This document shows, piece by piece, positions 45,852 through 56,067 of a stretch of 64,000 bases of DNA; within the stretch, counting starts at the first letter, position 1; the number at the start of each line of letters is the position of its first letter. The DNA comes from an uncultured Gemmatimonadota bacterium (GTDB lineage: Bacteria; Gemmatimonadota; Gemmatimonadetes; Gemmatimonadales; Gemmatimonadaceae): NCBI GenBank assembly GCA_903882745.1, contig CAIRYG010000012.1, positions 93,418 to 157,417 on the forward strand. Direction: 5' to 3'. Below the pieces are notes generated by a model. It ran no database searches. It was not told the origin of the DNA and was given only the letters and a program-made list of their open reading frames with translations. The position numbers were made by a program, and so were the translations under genes.

Positions 45852-48269
45852 TTAGTTGAAGAACTGGCCGAGCTTGAAGTGAATCTGCCACCGTGGGTCA
45901 GGACGACCATTCTCGTCCACCCGGTCAAAACCATACGCCCAGTCGAGCCCGAGGGGGCCGAGCGGGGAAATCACCGAGGCTCCGACACCGAAGCTCCGGA
46001 ACAAACGCGACGGGTTATAATCGCGCGGATTCTGCCAGACGTTTCCGCCCTCGTAGAACACGTCCGCGTAAAACTGCGACGACACACGCAAGCCCACTTC
46101 GGCCGTCGCGGTAAAGAACGCATTGCCGAACGACTGCCGCACAGCACTATTCGTACTAGTGGACGGATTGTACCCCAGCGGCGTCACCGAAAACTCGGGG
46201 TACCCGCGCAGCGGCTCGCCGTACTGCACGCCGCCGAGCGCAAACTCCTGGTTCGAGAAGAACGGTCCGGCATTACCGAACACGAACCCGTTCCGCTGCG
46301 AGATACCGGCCACGAGCTTGAGCGGCTGCGACCCCGGATTGTCGCCACCAATGCGCATCAGCGTGGTGAACGACTTGAACTCGGTGGTGAGGCGCTGGAA
46401 ACTTGCCGTGCCGCCCAAGATGCCGCCGTTGAACGCCGTCGTCACGCTCGAGAGCGTGCCTTCCGACGGGAACGGAACCTCGGACCGCGTATCACGCGTC
46501 ACGTCAACGCTGATCGTCGACCGGAGACACCCAGCGCAGTTGTTCGTGGTAATCGTCCCCACGAAACCGTCGCTCGAGAATCGCACCGACTCGAGACCGT
46601 ACGACACGCCGACCCGCGTAAATCGCGAGTTGAAGAACGGGAAGGCCAAGCGCACCGAACCACCGGTCCGCGTCGTCTGGCCGAGGTCCACGATTGTATA
46701 GCGCGACTGCGAGTGATAGGCCGTCACCGTGCCCGCCAACCGCGACTGCTGAATGGCCGGGTCCGTGTACGACAGCTGGAAATCGTTGATGTAGCGGCCG
46801 TACTGCCAGTTCAACGACCCCTTCTTGCACTTCCCGAAGAGATTGGGCTGGTCGAGTCCAATGAAGCCGCCGAGGCCCGTTCCCTGGCCCATGGAGGCAC
46901 CAAAGCTCACGTTGCCCGTGCGCTTTTCCTTCACATGGAACACGATATCCACGTCACCCTGATCGTTCGCCGGACGCGTCTCCGGGAACGCCAACGGCGT
47001 CTCAAAAAAGCCGAGATTCCCGATGCTCTGATAGCTGCGGAGCAAGCGGTCCTGGCTGAACACGTCGCCCGGAATCAAGACCAACTGATCGCGGATGCAG
47101 TTCTCGTGGGTGTAGTCGTTGCCCACGATGTCAATACGATTGATGATGGCAGGCGACCCTTCAACGATGTCCCACCGCAGCCGGACACGCCCCGAGTCGC
47201 CGGGCGCACGGTCCGTCACGGGACGGACCTGGGCGTACAGATACCCCTCGTTGTAATAGGCCGTTTTGACCTTCTGCGTCGCTTCGTCCCACACGGACTT
47301 GTCGAACGTGCCCGTGTTGATCGGCTTGCGACGCACCAAGCTGTTCAAGCGCTGTGGCAGCGACGGGGCGGTGATCGTAAAGGGGTAGAACCGGCTGATG
47401 TCCTCGGAGTTGAACCGCTTGTTCCCGGTGACCTCAAATCCCCCGACCTTATACTGCTTCCCTTCGTCCACGCTGATCTCAACCATCGCCTTACCGCGCG
47501 CCCGGTCAACGATCAGGGTGTCCTTCAGGAGCTGAAAGTCAATGAACCCCTTGCGGGCATACATGTTGGGGAGTGAATCCCCCAAGTCCTGCGCGTACTT
47601 GTCCGCGTCGAACTCACCGCCACGCCACCAGAAGAACCCCTCGGGCTTGGTCTTCAATGACGAGACAATCTCCTTCGCGGGCACCAGCGTGTTTCCCGTA
47701 ATCTTGACTCCGCTAATGCTCAAGCGGCGCCCTTCGTCAATCTTGAACTGGATCGTGATGTGATTGTCCGCAACGATGGTCGTGTCAGGCTTGATGCGCG
47801 CCAAGTAGTAGCCGTTCGCCTGATACACGGAATCCATGCGCTGCACGGCCCGTGCGACTAGTGCGGGATCCACCGGACGCCCAATCAGCAGCTCGACCTT
47901 GTCCTTCACATCCTTCGACGGGACGGCATTAATCCCACTGACATCCACGAAGTCGAGGAGCGGGCGCTCCACCACAAGAATCTGCAGCCACGCCGACTGC
48001 GACGGCGACGGCGCGACCTTGCACTCAATCTTCACATCGTCGAACTGGCCGCCCGCGAAAATATTGCGCATCGCGCGCTGAATCGACGGCGCATTGAGCG
48101 CGGTTCCCGTCGTAATCCCGGCATCAAGCAGCACGGTCGCAGCAGGGACGCGCTTGTTACCAGCGACGACCACCGAATCAGGGGTCGCACACCGGCCGAC
48201 GTCGTCCTGCGCCCGCAACGGCACCCCAGCCCCACACAGGGCCAAGGCAATCAGCAAAAGTTTGCGCAT
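45852..48269 (-). CDS. bamA: Outer-membrane protein assembly factor BamA
   Basis: Omp85 insertase, 805 residues. Signal peptide (RKLLLIALALCGAGVPLRA), five POTRA domains to about residue 420, then a C-terminal beta-barrel with RGYPEF near 695 in the position of the lid-loop motif VRGF/Y. Ends FKLGQFFN, so the last residue is Asn rather than the aromatic that usually closes the beta-signal. ATG 48269 opens the signal peptide. First gene of the lipid A operon. Confidence 0.95.
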   Translation of the reverse strand: MRKLLLIALALCGAGVPLRAQDDVGRCATPDSVVVAGNKRVPAATVLLDAGITTGTALNAPSIQRAMRNIFAGGQFDDVKIECKVAPSPSQSAWLQILVVERPLLDFVDVSGINAVPSKDVKDKVELLIGRPVDPALVARAVQRMDSVYQANGYYLARIKPDTTIVADNHITIQFKIDEGRRLSISGVKITGNTLVPAKEIVSSLKTKPEGFFWWRGGEFDADKYAQDLGDSLPNMYARKGFIDFQLLKDTLIVDRARGKAMVEISVDEGKQYKVGGFEVTGNKRFNSEDISRFYPFTITAPSLPQRLNSLVRRKPINTGTFDKSVWDEATQKVKTAYYNEGYLYAQVRPVTDRAPGDSGRVRLRWDIVEGSPAIINRIDIVGNDYTHENCIRDQLVLIPGDVFSQDRLLRSYQSIGNLGFFETPLAFPETRPANDQGDVDIVFHVKEKRTGNVSFGASMGQGTGLGGFIGLDQPNLFGKCKKGSLNWQYGRYINDFQLSYTDPAIQQSRLAGTVTAYHSQSRYTIVDLGQTTRTGGSVRLAFPFFNSRFTRVGVSYGLESVRFSSDGFVGTITTNNCAGCLRSTISVDVTRDTRSEVPFPSEGTLSSVTTAFNGGILGGTASFQRLTTEFKSFTTLMRIGGDNPGSQPLKLVAGISQRNGFVFGNAGPFFSNQEFALGGVQYGEPLRGYPEFSVTPLGYNPSTSTNSAVRQSFGNAFFTATAEVGLRVSSQFYADVFYEGGNVWQNPRDYNPSRLFRSFGVGASVISPLGPLGLDWAYGFDRVDENGRPDPRWQIHFKLGQFFN

Positions 48270-48278
48270 AAGCTCGGA

Positions 48279-48284
48279 AATATA
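48279..48284 (-). promoter_or_regulatory. -10-like element before bamA
   Basis: Reads TATATT on the minus strand, 9 bp before the bamA ATG and directly after the clpC terminator stem. Any -35 would lie in the terminator arm. The short distance would leave a leader of only a few nucleotides. Confidence 0.4.
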
Positions 48285-48290
48285 CAATTA

Positions 48291-48322
48291 GGGGCCGAAA
48301 GGGTGTAACCCCTTTCGGCCCC
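48291..48322 (-). terminator. Strong intrinsic terminator after clpC
   Basis: GGGGCCGAAAGGG (48291-48303) and CCCTTTCGGCCCC (48310-48322): perfect 13-bp stem, 6-nt loop. On the minus strand it is followed by TAATTGTATATTT. It separates the prfB-clpC unit from the bamA operon. Confidence 0.85.
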
Positions 48323-48402
48323 GCAAGTTCCGGTTCTCTTCGACACCCCACAGACCGTTACGCGGTGGTCCGCGCCGCCGTCCGCTGGGCACCCACCGGA
48401 CG

Positions 48403-50904
48403 TCACGCCTTGGGACTGCTCGCCGGCACCCGGAACTCGAGCTTTGCGCCGTCCGAGGCGACATCCACGTCGATCTCGTCCCCCTTCGAGAACTCCGCCA
48501 GCAGGATCTTCTCCGAGAGGGGGTCCTCGATCCACTTCTGGATGGCTCGCTTCAGCGGGCGGGCCCCATACGCCGGGTCAAAGCCGTGCTTCACGAGGAA
48601 CTCCGTCGCCCCGTCGGTCAGCTTCAGCGACAACTCCTCGTCCCCCAACCGCTTCTGGACATCCTTGAGCAGAATCCCCACAATCTGGGCGATGTGCTCC
48701 TTGGTCAGCGGGTGGAACACAATAACGTCGTCCAGACGGTTCAAGAACTCCGGATTGAACACATGCTGGAGCTCCTCACGAACCTTCTCCGCCATCCGGT
48801 CAAAGTTCCCCGCCGATTCCGTCGACCCGAACCCAAGGGTCCGGCTCTTGGTGATATCCTTGGCGCCCACATTGGACGTCATAATCACCACGGTGTTCTT
48901 GAAGTCGATCACCCGGCCGTAGTTGTCCGTGAGATGCCCCTCATCCAGCACCTGCAGCAGGATGTTGAACACATCCGGATGCGCCTTCTCGATCTCGTCA
49001 AGAAGCACCACGCTGTACGGCTTGCGACGAATCGCCTTCGTCAGCGTTCCCGAATCCTCGTAGCCCACATAGCCCGGCGGAGCGCCAATGAGGCGCGACA
49101 CCGAGAACTTTTCCATGTACTCGCTCATGTCGACGCGAATCAGGGCAGACTCATCCGCAAACAGGAACTTCGCCAACGCACGCGCCAACTCGGTCTTGCC
49201 CACGCCGGTCGGGCCGCAGAAAATAAACGACCCAATCGGACGCTTCGGATCCTTGAGCCCAGCACGGCTACGCCGGATGGAGCGCGCAATGGCCTTGATG
49301 GCCTCTTCCTGCGCCACGACCTGCTTGTGCAGCTCCTCTTCCATGCGCAACAGACGCGCCGTCTCCGCTTCCTGGAGCCGCATGACGGGAATCCCGGTCC
49401 AGCGACTGACGATAAAGGAAATCTCCTCCTCGCCAAGCACCGGCCGATACGCCTGTCGCTTCTTCTCCCAGTCGTCCTGGCGCGCACGAATCTCACCCTG
49501 CAACTCACGCTCGGTGTCGCGCAGCGCAGCCGCCTGCTCGAAGTTCTGGTCGCGAATCGCCGCGTCCTTCTCGGCGATCAGCGTCTCGAGCTTCAGCTTC
49601 AGGTCCGACACCTCGGGCGGCGGAACCTGCGCGGCCAACCGCGCTCGCGCACCAGCCTCGTCAATCACATCGATCGCCTTGTCTGGCAAGAACCGGTCGG
49701 TGATGTACCGCTCCGACAGCTTGCTCGCGATCACCAACGTCTCATCAGGAATCGTCACGCGATGATGATCCTCGTACTTCTTGCGCAACCCCTTGAGGAT
49801 CTCCACTGTCTCGTCAATCGAAGGCGGCTCCACCACAACGGTCTGGAATCGACGCTCCAAGGCGCCGTCCTTCTCGATGTACTTGCGGTACTCGTTCAGC
49901 GTCGAGGCCCCCACGCACTGCAACTCGCCGCGCGCAAGCGCCGGCTTCAACATGTTGCTCGCGTCGATCGCCCCCTCTGCCGCGCCCGCACCAACGAGCG
50001 TGTGCAGCTCGTCGATAAAGAGAATCACATTCTTGTTCTGAAGAATCTCATTCATCACCGCCTTGAGACGCTCCTCGAACTGACCGCGATATTTCGTGCC
50101 GGCGATCACCGCCGCCATATCCAACGACAGCACACGGTTGTTCCGCAGCGAGTCGGGGCAATCGCCATTGGCGATCAACTGCGCCAGCCCTTCCACGATC
50201 GCCGTCTTGCCTACCCCAGGCTCGCCAATCAGCACCGGATTGTTCTTCTTGCGGCGCGTCAACACCTCCATCACCCGCTCAATCTCCTTCGCGCGGCCGA
50301 TCGTCGGGTCGAGTTGCCCCTCGGCGGCGAGCGTCGTGAGATCACGGCAGAAGTGGTCGAGCGCCGGCGTCTTGGACTTCTTCTCCCCCTTGGCCGGCGT
50401 TGGCGCCGAGGCGCCAGGCGCGGACGCCTCCGCGGTCCCAGAGGCCCCACCCTGCGGCATCTCGGTGCCAAGCAAGCGCAACGTCTCCGTGCGCGCGGCA
50501 TCCAAGTTCACCCCACAATCGGTGAGCGCCTGCGCGGCAATCCCCTTCTCTTCGCGCAGCAGCCCCAAGAGGAGGTGCTCGGTCCCCACATAGCTGTGGT
50601 TGAGCTCGCGGGCTTCGCCCATGGCAAGCTCGAGCACCTTCTTGGCGCGAGACGTGTACGGCAGGTCAGGGCCGGTCGCCTGCGCGGCCTTCCCCCGCTT
50701 GACGGTCTCTTCGATTTTCGTCTGGATGTCGTCGAGATCGACATTCAGGTTTTGGAGGACCGCCGCCGCAACGCCCTCACCCTCACGAATCAGGCCGAGC
50801 AGGATATGCTCCGTCCCGACGTACTCGTGATGCAGGCGCGCCGCTTCCTCGCGGGCCATGGCCAAGACCTTCCGGACGCGCTCCGTGAAGTTGTAGCCGT
50901 TCAT
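48403..50904 (-). CDS. clpC: ATP-dependent Clp protease ATP-binding subunit ClpC
   Basis: AAA+ unfoldase feeding ClpP. 833 residues: N-terminal repeat domain (1-145), AAA1 with [13 protein letters not shown], a UVR-type middle domain (around 425-460, [24 protein letters not shown]), and AAA2 with [14 protein letters not shown]. The N-domain plus middle domain mark ClpC rather than ClpA/B. In Firmicutes ClpC degrades McsB-phosphorylated proteins, and mcsA-mcsB lie directly upstream here. ATG 50904 begins [10 protein letters not shown] as in homologues. Confidence 0.97.
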   Translation of the reverse strand: MNGYNFTERVRKVLAMAREEAARLHHEYVGTEHILLGLIREGEGVAAAVLQNLNVDLDDIQTKIEETVKRGKAAQATGPDLPYTSRAKKVLELAMGEARELNHSYVGTEHLLLGLLREEKGIAAQALTDCGVNLDAARTETLRLLGTEMPQGGASGTAEASAPGASAPTPAKGEKKSKTPALDHFCRDLTTLAAEGQLDPTIGRAKEIERVMEVLTRRKKNNPVLIGEPGVGKTAIVEGLAQLIANGDCPDSLRNNRVLSLDMAAVIAGTKYRGQFEERLKAVMNEILQNKNVILFIDELHTLVGAGAAEGAIDASNMLKPALARGELQCVGASTLNEYRKYIEKDGALERRFQTVVVEPPSIDETVEILKGLRKKYEDHHRVTIPDETLVIASKLSERYITDRFLPDKAIDVIDEAGARARLAAQVPPPEVSDLKLKLETLIAEKDAAIRDQNFEQAAALRDTERELQGEIRARQDDWEKKRQAYRPVLGEEEISFIVSRWTGIPVMRLQEAETARLLRMEEELHKQVVAQEEAIKAIARSIRRSRAGLKDPKRPIGSFIFCGPTGVGKTELARALAKFLFADESALIRVDMSEYMEKFSVSRLIGAPPGYVGYEDSGTLTKAIRRKPYSVVLLDEIEKAHPDVFNILLQVLDEGHLTDNYGRVIDFKNTVVIMTSNVGAKDITKSRTLGFGSTESAGNFDRMAEKVREELQHVFNPEFLNRLDDVIVFHPLTKEHIAQIVGILLKDVQKRLGDEELSLKLTDGATEFLVKHGFDPAYGARPLKRAIQKWIEDPLSEKILLAEFSKGDEIDVDVASDGAKLEFRVPASSPKA

Positions 50905-50929
50905 CGTATCCCCACTCCGTAGGAACCGG

Positions 50930-52024
50930 TCATGCGATCTCGCCTGCCGGTCCGGTCTCGTCCGCGAGCACCCGCCGCACGTACTTCGCACGTGCCAGAT
51001 TGGCCTCGCTCTCCGTCAGCGTTCGCCCAGCAGCATGAGCGAGGTGCGCCGACTGGCTGAAAATCAGGAGCTTGTTGAGAGTATATACACTGAGCCCCGC
51101 GATCAGTTGCAGGCCCACCGCCAACCGTACACCACTCAGCAAATTCATGGCTTCGTCCGCGGGCAGACTGCGAGCGTGCCGCAGCGTCCCGTAGGCGCGC
51201 CATAGCTTGTCCTCAATAATATAACCGGCATCCCGGAGGAGGACACGGCGTGCCTGTGTCTCCTGCTCCACCACCCGCTGGACCACGCGGGACAGATGCT
51301 CCACCAACTCTTCTTCCGACCGGCCGAGCGTTGTCTGATTGGAAATCTGGAAAAAATTCCCAATCACCTCGCTCCCCTCGCCGTAGAGCCCGCGATAGGT
51401 CAGCCCCATCTGCTGTAGCCCCTGCAACACCTTGCTGATCTCCTGCGTCAGCACGAGCCCGGGCAGATGGATCAGCACCGAGGCGCGCATCCCTGTCCCG
51501 GTGTTGGTCGGGCAGGACGTCAAGAAACCAAAGTCCGGATGGAACGCATACGGAAGGATCGACCCCAGGTCGCGGTCGAGGCGCGTGGCGGCGCGAAACG
51601 CCCCGTCCAGATCAAACCCCGAGCGGAACGACTGCAGGCGCAGATGGTCCTCCTCATTCACCATCACGCCGGCTTCATGCGACACCAAGACCGCGGCCGC
51701 GCTCTTCACCTCGTTCGCGCCATCCAACCCCGCGAGTTCCTTGCTCACCAAATGCCGCTCGTGCAGCAGCTGCCGCTCGATAAGGCTCATCTCGTCCATC
51801 CGGAGCACGGCAGCACCACCGAGGCTCGGGACCTGCGGCAGCGCATCCCGGACCTGCGCCAAGAGGCGCAACCGCTCACCATCGCGCGCGCGCGCGGTGA
51901 ACGCGTAGCCGGCAACATTCCGCGCAAATCGAATCCGGGACGACAGCACCACGTCGGCATGATCGCCGCTCGCGGCCAACCACGGCACGCCGCCGTCGGG
52001 CAACAGCGAAAGATCGAGTGTCAT
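50930..52024 (-). CDS. mcsB: Protein arginine kinase McsB
   Basis: Phosphorylates protein arginines, marking proteins for ClpCP in Firmicutes. 364 residues of the phosphagen kinase fold: [12 protein letters not shown] in the nucleotide site, Glu124/Glu125 in NEEDHLRLQ, and catalytic Cys171 in [10 protein letters not shown]. Key residues are intact, so activity is likely. Overlaps mcsA by 4 nt. No ctsR repressor gene accompanies the operon. Confidence 0.95.
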   Translation of the reverse strand: MTLDLSLLPDGGVPWLAASGDHADVVLSSRIRFARNVAGYAFTARARDGERLRLLAQVRDALPQVPSLGGAAVLRMDEMSLIERQLLHERHLVSKELAGLDGANEVKSAAAVLVSHEAGVMVNEEDHLRLQSFRSGFDLDGAFRAATRLDRDLGSILPYAFHPDFGFLTSCPTNTGTGMRASVLIHLPGLVLTQEISKVLQGLQQMGLTYRGLYGEGSEVIGNFFQISNQTTLGRSEEELVEHLSRVVQRVVEQETQARRVLLRDAGYIIEDKLWRAYGTLRHARSLPADEAMNLLSGVRLAVGLQLIAGLSVYTLNKLLIFSQSAHLAHAAGRTLTESEANLARAKYVRRVLADETGPAGEIA

Positions 52025-52509
52025 TCGAGCGTCCGAATCTGATCGCGCAACGAGGCCGCGGTCTCAAATTCCTCGCGCGACACAGCATCGTGCAGCTGCT
52101 GCCGCAGATGACTGAGCGCCGCGTCCTGCGACATCGCCTCGCCGGTCGGTGCCGCATACAAACGGCCGACATGCTTCACATTGCCCTGCACCCGGCGAAG
52201 CAGGTCGCGAAGGCTCTGTTCGAACGCGCCATAGCACTGCGCGCACCCCAAACGGCCGCTCGCGCGAAAATCCCGCAGCGAGGTGCCGCAATACGAACAA
52301 CGCGCCGCGTCGCCAGGCATCGCCGACACCTGATTCTGCACCGACGACAAAAAGTCGCCAATCGGCGTCGGCTTTGGCATCGCAATTGTCGTCGGCAGCC
52401 CGCGCTCGGCCGCGCACTTCTCGCAGAGATGCACCTGCTGCACCGCCTCACCCACAAGGTGGGTCAGGTTCAAAACGGCATCGCGCTCCTTGCACTGCTG
52501 ACACAGCAT
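52021..52509 (-). CDS. mcsA: McsA, zinc-finger activator of McsB
   Basis: 162 residues. Four CxxC motifs, CQQC, CEKC, CSYC and CAQC, forming two zinc-binding units, and a C-terminal UVR motif ([19 protein letters not shown]) of the type that docks on ClpC. In Firmicutes McsA activates McsB. Shares one base with lolD (TGATG). Confidence 0.93.
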   Translation of the reverse strand: MLCQQCKERDAVLNLTHLVGEAVQQVHLCEKCAAERGLPTTIAMPKPTPIGDFLSSVQNQVSAMPGDAARCSYCGTSLRDFRASGRLGCAQCYGAFEQSLRDLLRRVQGNVKHVGRLYAAPTGEAMSQDAALSHLRQQLHDAVSREEFETAASLRDQIRTLE

Positions 52510-53231
52510 CAGACGGCTCCCATGTTCCCAGAAGTATCGCTCAAATGCCCCTCTTCCAGAAGCAGGACCCTACCAGCCCGCGAAGCCAGGGACCGGTTAT
52601 GCGTCACGACCACCAACCCCAACGCCAACTCGCTAGCCAACTCCCCAAACAACGCGTGCAACGACTCGGCGTTGTGGTGATCCAGATTGCCCGACGGTTC
52701 ATCTGCCAGAAGGAGCGCGGGAGACATGGCCAACGCCCTGGCGACCGCCGTACGCTGCTGCTCGCCCCCCGAAAGCTCCGACGGCCGATGATGCAGCCGA
52801 TGCGACAGCCCCACCCGCTCCAATAGCCCCTCGGCGCGCGACCGCGCCTCGCCCAACGGGCGATTCGCGATCCGCATGGGCATCATCACATTCTCCAACG
52901 CCGAGAACTCCTTGAGCAAATGGTGGAACTGGAACACGAATCCGATATGCCGGTTACGAAGCTCGCCGAGCGCCTCGTCCGAAAGCGCCGACACCGACTC
53001 CCCACCAATACGAACGATTCCCGCCGTCGGACGTTCCAGCGCACCCAACACGTGCAGGAGGGTGCTCTTCCCGGCCCCGCTCGCGCCAATAATAGCGACC
53101 ATCTCGCCCCGCGCGACGCTCAAGGTCACCCCATCGAGCACGCGCACCTCGGAGCCGTCCCCGCCCCGGAAGGTCTTTACCACGTCGGTGGCGGCCAGGA
53201 TCGGTGGCCGGCTCTCCGTCACGTCGCTCAT
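52509..53231 (-). CDS. lolD: LolD, ATPase of the lipoprotein-release ABC transporter
   Basis: 240 residues. Walker [10 protein letters not shown], signature LSGGEQQR, Walker [13 protein letters not shown], the MacB/LolD-type pattern. Energises release of outer-membrane lipoproteins to LolA. Overlaps lolC by 4 nt. A macrolide or cell-division type MacB/FtsE relative is less likely given the LolC neighbour. Confidence 0.9.
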   Translation of the reverse strand: MSDVTESRPPILAATDVVKTFRGGDGSEVRVLDGVTLSVARGEMVAIIGASGAGKSTLLHVLGALERPTAGIVRIGGESVSALSDEALGELRNRHIGFVFQFHHLLKEFSALENVMMPMRIANRPLGEARSRAEGLLERVGLSHRLHHRPSELSGGEQQRTAVARALAMSPALLLADEPSGNLDHHNAESLHALFGELASELALGLVVVTHNRSLASRAGRVLLLEEGHLSDTSGNMGAV

Positions 53232-54520
53232 TCGCTACGGATCGCTTCGAGCGGATACAACCGGGAGGCCTGGAGCGCGGGATACACCGTAGCAAGACTC
53301 GCGACCGCCACCCCCAGCACGCTGATCAGCATCACATCGAGCGCCTGCATACGCACCGGAAGATGATCGATAAAGTAGATCGTCGGGTCAAGCGCGATGA
53401 GATGATACCGATCAAGGCCAATGCCAACCGTACCGCCAAGCAGGAGCCCAAGCCCCGTGCCAACGACGCCAATGACGAGCCCCTGCACCAGGAAAATCCG
53501 GAGCACCGAGCCGGACTTGAGCCCCATTGCCTTCAGAATGCCCACCTCGCGCGTCTTGTCCCGCACGACCATGGTCAACGTGCTCACGATATTGAGCGCG
53601 GCCACGGTGATGATCAACATGAGAATCAGCCCCATGCCGGCCTTCTCCAACTTGAGCGCGCGAAACAAGGAAGAGTTTTGCGCTTCCCACGTGACAGTGC
53701 GATATGGAAATCCGAGTCGCTGTTCGAGGCGCGTCGCGATTGCTGATGCCGAGGTGCGGTCGAGTGTCTTGACCTCGATTCCAGTGACGGCGGTCCCTAA
53801 GCCAGCCAACTCGCGCGCCTGATCGATGTCAACAAACACATACGAGTTGTCATACTCGTAGAGTCCGGTGTCAAAGGTTCCCGTCACCTCAAGATCGAAG
53901 AGGCGCGGATAGTAGCCGCCCGTGATGGGATTCTGTGCCACACCAGCCGAGGTCATCGCGGTCAGCTTCGATCCGATCGACACATGGAGACGCTCCGCGA
54001 GCAGCTTGCCGAGCACCGCCCCGCGGCGCTTGCCGTCGGACGTGGCGAACCGGAAATCACCAGTCGTCGCATGCTCTCGAATCGACGTCACAGGGCCCGC
54101 AGCCACGGGGCCGCGCGGGCCTGGCACGAGCCCCATGGCGAGCGTGTCGCCCTGCGGAACAATCCCCGAGATCGACACCGCTTCTTGGTAGTTCGACGAC
54201 GCGCGCATCAACCCCTGCGTCAGGACGAACGGCGACGCTGCAACGACGCCCTTCTCGATCCGCACGCTGTCCACCAACTGCTTCCAGGGCTGAATCCGAA
54301 GATCGTCGCCGTAGCCCAGAACGCGGACGTCCGGACTCCCCACAAGAATCTTTTCGCGTAAATCGTACTGCAGCCCATTCATGACGCCCATAATCACGAT
54401 GAGCGCCCCCACACCAACCATCAACCCCCCGATGGCGATGACGGTGATGAACGACAACAACCGCGAGCCCCGTCGGCTGCGCAGATAGCGCATGGCGATC
54501 GCGAGCTCTAGGCGCGACAT
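53228..54520 (-). CDS. lolC: LolC/LolE-family lipoprotein-release permease
   Basis: 430 residues. FtsX-type permease: N-terminal helix (about 20-45), large periplasmic domain (to about 285), then three helices. Starts LELAIAMRYLRSRRGSRLLSF, the LolC/E hallmark. As only one permease is encoded, the complex may be a homodimer (LolF-like). Shares one base with lysS. Confidence 0.92.
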   Translation of the reverse strand: MSRLELAIAMRYLRSRRGSRLLSFITVIAIGGLMVGVGALIVIMGVMNGLQYDLREKILVGSPDVRVLGYGDDLRIQPWKQLVDSVRIEKGVVAASPFVLTQGLMRASSNYQEAVSISGIVPQGDTLAMGLVPGPRGPVAAGPVTSIREHATTGDFRFATSDGKRRGAVLGKLLAERLHVSIGSKLTAMTSAGVAQNPITGGYYPRLFDLEVTGTFDTGLYEYDNSYVFVDIDQARELAGLGTAVTGIEVKTLDRTSASAIATRLEQRLGFPYRTVTWEAQNSSLFRALKLEKAGMGLILMLIITVAALNIVSTLTMVVRDKTREVGILKAMGLKSGSVLRIFLVQGLVIGVVGTGLGLLLGGTVGIGLDRYHLIALDPTIYFIDHLPVRMQALDVMLISVLGVAVASLATVYPALQASRLYPLEAIRSE

Positions 54521-56067
54521 CAGAAAATCTCTGGACGCATTGTCGGAAAGAGGATCGCATCGCGGATGTGAGCGGTGGCCGTCAGGTACATAAACAGACG
54601 GTCGAGCCCAATCCCCACGCCGCCCATCGGCGGCATGCCGTACTCCATCGCACGCAGGTAATCCTCGTCAACACCCGTGGCCTCTTCGTCCCCGGCAGCC
54701 CGTAGCGTCGCCTGCGCGTCAAAGCGCCCGCGCTGATCAATCGGGTCGTTGAGCTCGGAGAAGGCATTGGCCATCTCCTTCCCCTTCGCGAACAACTCAA
54801 ACCGCTCCGTCAACTCGGGATTGCCGCGCTTCGGCTTCGCCAACGGCGAGAGCTCCAGCGGGTAGTCGATCACGAATGTCGGACGATCAATCTTCGATTC
54901 CACGTGGTGCTGAAAGAGTTCATCCAACAGCTTCGGACGCGACAGCGTGTTGGCTTTCGGCACATTGATCTGCTCGGCGGCCTTGATCAGTTGACCGTGA
55001 TCGAGCGCCATAACGTTCGGCACGCCGACGCCAGCACTCAACGCGGGCACCCATTCGATTCGAGGGAACGGGCCAGCAAATACCGCTTCGTTGCGCGCGG
55101 GGGCGTCCACGGCGACGTCCGTACCGCCGAGTGCCGTGCGCACCGCGGTCGCCGCGGCAATCAGGAGCGACTCGACGACGTCCATCATCTCCGAGTAGTC
55201 CGCGTAGGCCTGGTAGAACTCCAGCATCGTGAACTCGGGATTGTGCGTGCGGTCGATGCCCTCGTTCCGGAAGTCGTGGCCGATTTCATAGACCCGATCA
55301 AAGCCGCCAACCACGAGGCGCTTGAGATACAACTCGTCCGCGATGCGCAGGTAGAGTGGCATGTCGAGCGCGTTGTGATGCGTGATGAACGGCTTGGCCG
55401 CGGCGCCGCCATACAACGGCTGCAGCACGGGAGTTTCTACCTCAAGGAAATCACGCCCATCGAGGAAGGTGCGAATCGCCGAGGTCATCCGCGAGCGAGC
55501 CGCGAAGAGCGCGCGCACTTCCGGATGCACCGCGAGATCCGCGTAGCGCTGCCGCGACCGCATTTCCCCATCACTGAACGCGGAGTGGCGCACCAACTTT
55601 CCGTCGACCATCTCCTCCTTTCCGAAGGGCAATGGGCGCAGTGCCTTCGCCAACATCTCCACCGTTTCAACCCGCACGGTGATTTCGCCGGTCCGTGTAC
55701 GGAAGAGCGGACCACTCACCCCAATCTGATCGCCAAGGTCGAACAGCTCGAGCACGCCGAACTGATCATCGCCCAGAATATCTTTCTTGAAGTAGAGCTG
55801 AATACGGCCCGTGGAATCGGCGAGATGCGCGAAAATAGTCTTACCATGACCGCGCCAGGCGACAATCCGCCCTGCGACGCGCACCGACTCCCCTTCCTCC
55901 TGTCCCTCGGGAAGAAGCGTCACGGCCTGCGCCGCCTGATGCGACCGATCAAAGCCGTAGGCGAACGGCGGTACGCCACGCGCGACGAGAGCGTCGAGCT
56001 TATCGCGCCGCGCCTTCATCACAAAATTCAGGTCGTCCCGCTGGTCGGACTTCTGTTCCTCGCTCAC
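54520..56067 (-). CDS. lysS: Lysyl-tRNA synthetase (class II)
   Basis: Charges tRNA-Lys. 515 residues: N-terminal OB anticodon-binding domain (to about 150) and class II catalytic core with motif 2 FRNEGIDRTHNPEFTMLE and motif 3 GMPPMGGVGIGLDRL. Overlaps prfB by 4 nt. prfB-lysS linkage is common in bacteria. Confidence 0.97.
   Translation of the reverse strand: MSEEQKSDQRDDLNFVMKARRDKLDALVARGVPPFAYGFDRSHQAAQAVTLLPEGQEEGESVRVAGRIVAWRGHGKTIFAHLADSTGRIQLYFKKDILGDDQFGVLELFDLGDQIGVSGPLFRTRTGEITVRVETVEMLAKALRPLPFGKEEMVDGKLVRHSAFSDGEMRSRQRYADLAVHPEVRALFAARSRMTSAIRTFLDGRDFLEVETPVLQPLYGGAAAKPFITHHNALDMPLYLRIADELYLKRLVVGGFDRVYEIGHDFRNEGIDRTHNPEFTMLEFYQAYADYSEMMDVVESLLIAAATAVRTALGGTDVAVDAPARNEAVFAGPFPRIEWVPALSAGVGVPNVMALDHGQLIKAAEQINVPKANTLSRPKLLDELFQHHVESKIDRPTFVIDYPLELSPLAKPKRGNPELTERFELFAKGKEMANAFSELNDPIDQRGRFDAQATLRAAGDEEATGVDEDYLRAMEYGMPPMGGVGIGLDRLFMYLTATAHIRDAILFPTMRPEIF

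Noticed and set aside
45879..47576. 565-codon frame opposite bamA
   Set aside because: Shadow of bamA with Arg-rich composition and no recognisable domain.
48586..50922. Open frame of 778 codons opposite clpC
   Set aside because: Antisense shadow. High GC and periodic codon use of clpC keep the opposite frame open. Arg/His/Leu-rich product without a family or start signal.
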